Part shown: piece after piece, positions 6,965-7,704 of the stretch
Position numbering within the stretch: position 1 is the first letter of the stretch
Layout of the letters: the number at the start of each line of letters is the position of its first letter
Assembly: GCA_031265025.1 (NCBI GenBank)
Contig: JAISDF010000071.1
Coordinates: forward strand, 1 to 7,704
Direction: 5' to 3'
DNA from: Spirochaetaceae bacterium
GTDB lineage: Bacteria > Spirochaetota > Spirochaetia > Treponematales > Breznakiellaceae
Length of the DNA: 7,704 nt
Notes under the pieces: model-generated
The model's database searches: none
The model's input: only the letters and a program-made list of their open reading frames with translations
Told to the model about the DNA's origin: nothing
Made by a program: the position numbers and the translations under genes

Positions 6965-7082
6965 GCTCTGCTCCTTTTGGTACTGTATACTACAGGGAGG
7001 GGGTTTAACAATAGACTTGTTTGGCTATCCGGCTGGTTGGCAAACTCTTTGTTTCCCGGATTATCCATGCTATGCTCCTTTT
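6961..7082 (-). repeat. Duplicated ribosome-binding-site/start segment upstream of atpD
   Basis: CCATGCTCTGCTCCTTTT (6961-6978) and CCATGCTATGCTCCTTTT (7065-7082) match at 17 of 18 bases. On the minus strand each copy reads as AAAAGGAG, six bases, then ATGG. The proximal copy is the true atpD start. The distal copy would start a 50-codon frame (ATG at 7068, stop at 6916) that overlaps the atpD start in another frame. That frame has no recognisable motif. The 86 bases between the copies contain no other gene. Confidence 0.6.
6984..7011 (-). promoter_or_regulatory. Possible sigma-70-like promoter for atpD
   Basis: On the minus strand TTGTTA (7011-7006) is followed after 16 bases by TATACA (6989-6984). 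Both boxes are reasonable matches, but the predicted start would leave only about 13 bases before the atpD ATG, just enough to include the ribosome binding site. The call is weak, and it is the best candidate in the gap between atpD and the opposing nuclease gene. Confidence 0.3.
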
Positions 7083-7562
7083 ATGCCTTTGCGAACTCTG
7101 TTTTGCCGCATCAGAACCGCCGCAAAAACCCGGAAACTTGCTCAAACCCTTTTCCCTGGGGAAAAATGGGTCAAGGTGGAGCCGCATATCCGGGTGGCCG
7201 TTTCCCGTATGGACGAGAGAACCAGAGAACCGGACAAGTGGGAACGGGAAATGTCCCAGGCGCGAATTTTGACCAACAGAGGGAGCGTGGCCTACTTTTT
7301 ACCGGAACGAACCGTGAAAGGGCCAAACGCAACCCTTTGTGCCGATATGGTTCTTGACGGGGTTGTTACGGAAATGAAAACGGTATCCGGTTCACGGGTA
7401 ACACTTGGTACGGAATTCCGTTTTGCCCATAAGCAGGGAGCGGTTTTAGTGGCCGGTCATTCCAAATTTGAAAACACCGGCGAATTATATTCGTGGACCT
7501 ATGATGAATTACGGGCACTCATAGACAAGAAGGGAGAGCCAAAAAATCACCCGGCCCTTTGA
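7083..7562 (+). CDS. Orphan CdiA-C/MuF-tail-like nuclease domain protein, probably a toxin-domain remnant
   Basis: The protein has 159 residues counted from the ATG at 7083; the true start is uncertain. From about residue 15 (KTRKLAQTLFPGEKW) it looks like real protein. The core DKWEREMSQARILTNRGSVA, then CADMVLDGVVTEMKTVSGSR (86-105), then FRFAHKQGA and TGELYSWTYDELRALI, resembles the C-terminal nuclease domains found on contact-dependent inhibition proteins and phage MuF-type head proteins. Asp88 or Asp92 together with Glu97-x-Lys99 gives a D...ExK layout like that of PD-(D/E)xK or CdiA tRNase folds. No delivery domain, signal peptide, ribosome binding site or promoter is visible upstream, and no immunity gene is seen. 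The segment between KQGA and TGELY seems short for such a domain, so an internal deletion is possible. GC is lower than in the neighbours (roughly 48% against about 60%), which fits transfer. Its last codons overlap the terminator hairpin of an opposing small RNA candidate. Confidence 0.6.
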   Translation: MPLRTLFCRIRTAAKTRKLAQTLFPGEKWVKVEPHIRVAVSRMDERTREPDKWEREMSQARILTNRGSVAYFLPERTVKGPNATLCADMVLDGVVTEMKTVSGSRVTLGTEFRFAHKQGAVLVAGHSKFENTGELYSWTYDELRALIDKKGEPKNHPAL

Positions 7563-7571
7563 GGGGCCGGG
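7541..7571 (-). terminator. Intrinsic terminator for leftward transcription
   Basis: The stem CCCGGCCC/GGGCCGGG (7571-7564 with 7557-7550, loop of six) is followed on the minus strand by TGA and TTTTTT. For rightward transcription the same stem has As before it but no T-run after it, so it should work mainly leftward. The nuclease gene's TGA stop lies in the hairpin loop. Confidence 0.8.
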
Positions 7572-7629
7572 CTCGGCAGAGGAGGCAACAACGCCGCCTC
7601 CTCATGTGGCGGGTTAAGTTTCCCTAACC
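7541..7629 (-). ncRNA. Candidate small RNA with three hairpins, about 89 nt
   Basis: On the minus strand, starting at the predicted +1 (G at 7629), three stems follow. Stem 1 is GGUUAGG/CUUAACC (one G-U pair) closed by a GAAA tetraloop, 7629-7612. Stem 2 is an 8-pair GAGGAGGC/GCCUCCUC, 7603-7579, with a 9-base loop. Stem 3 is an 8-pair all-GC CCCGGCCC/GGGCCGGG, 7571-7550, followed by UGA and six U (7546-7541), an intrinsic terminator. A strong promoter sits just upstream. No reading frame is needed to explain the unit. The 3' end is antisense to the last 22 bases of the nuclease gene. No known RNA family is recognised. Alternatively it is the 3' UTR and terminator of a minus-strand gene entering from the right edge. 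Confidence 0.6.
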
Positions 7630-7635
7630 ATGTTA

Positions 7636-7664
7636 AATGTACTTTATTATCGGTCCTCTGTCAA
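7636..7664 (-). promoter_or_regulatory. Sigma-70-type promoter for the small RNA
   Basis: On the minus strand a perfect TTGACA (7664-7659) is followed after exactly 17 bases by TACATT (7641-7636), four of six matches to TATAAT. Six bases later comes G at 7629, which is also the first base of the first hairpin. Consensus -35, ideal spacer, and a start that coincides with the stem edge make this the best promoter in the window. Confidence 0.65.
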
Positions 7665-7704
7665 CGCGATTTCGGTGTTTTTCCAGTAACATCTTCTCAC
7701 CCCC

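Noticed and set aside
7021..7272. Plus-strand frame whose start looks like a signal peptide (LLLCLCELCFAASEP), possibly feeding the nuclease by a frameshift
   Set aside because: The nuclease frame itself reads as plausible protein from about residue 15, through the region where this frame would be used, and there is no slippery site or ribosome binding site. A chance hydrophobic stretch is more likely.
7550..7612. Tandem hairpins as the downstream element of a diversity-generating retroelement (known in Treponema)
   Set aside because: No reverse transcriptase, template repeat or adenine-specific variable region is visible, and the stems plus T-run are explained by a leftward transcript.
7604..7627. 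Seven-codon plus-strand frame (MWRVKFP) preceded by AGAGGAGG held in a stem, like a leader-peptide switch
   Set aside because: The spacing from the Shine-Dalgarno-like sequence is too long, no downstream gene is in view, and the pairing is better explained as stem 2 of the minus-strand RNA.
7633..7704. Minus-strand frame open from the right edge to TAA at 7633, possibly a gene C-terminus (ends VDRGPIIKYI)
   Set aside because: Only 23 codons with no motif. A second frame is also open here, so neither can be supported from this window, though it remains the main alternative to an independent small RNA.

Overview
The window is a GC-rich bacterial segment that fits a spirochaete, most likely a Treponema of the termite-gut type. 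The pointers are a V-type (not F-type) ATPase subunit D gene, a DegP/HtrA-like protease with a possible loose spirochaetal lipobox, and a secreted beta-helix protein with a DUF1565-like segment. This placement rests on family knowledge, not on a database match. Coding is dense, and nearly all of it lies on the minus strand.

Read along the minus strand (right to left), positions 6964 to 3872 hold a tight cluster: V-ATPase subunit D, a UspA-like protein (4-base stop/start overlap), a short flavodoxin-like protein, a J-domain protein with a TPR-like tail, and methionine aminopeptidase. Gaps are 30 bases or less, so one transcript is likely. A non-coding spacer (3638-3871) follows. It holds a GC-rich direct repeat with a perfect 16-base palindrome, then an AT-rich leader with a dyad. 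A second minus-strand group comes next: a DegQ/HtrA serine protease, a purine-type phosphoribosyltransferase, and a secreted right-handed beta-helix protein that runs off the left edge and overlaps the phosphoribosyltransferase stop by 4 bases.

The right end (about 6965-7704) is different. GC is lower, and the only plus-strand gene is an orphan CdiA-C/MuF-tail-like nuclease domain with a D...ExK signature and no visible ribosome binding site. Facing it on the minus strand is a compact small-RNA-like unit: a good sigma-70 promoter (TTGACA, 17 bases, TACATT), then three hairpins in 89 bases, the first capped by a GAAA tetraloop and the last followed by six Ts. Its 3' end is antisense to the last codons of the nuclease gene. 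This RNA/nuclease pair is the most novel-looking item. The other notable one is a near-perfect 18-base duplication of the ribosome-binding-site/start region of the V-ATPase D gene. Together these suggest that an accessory or mobile segment joined the conserved operon near position 7000.
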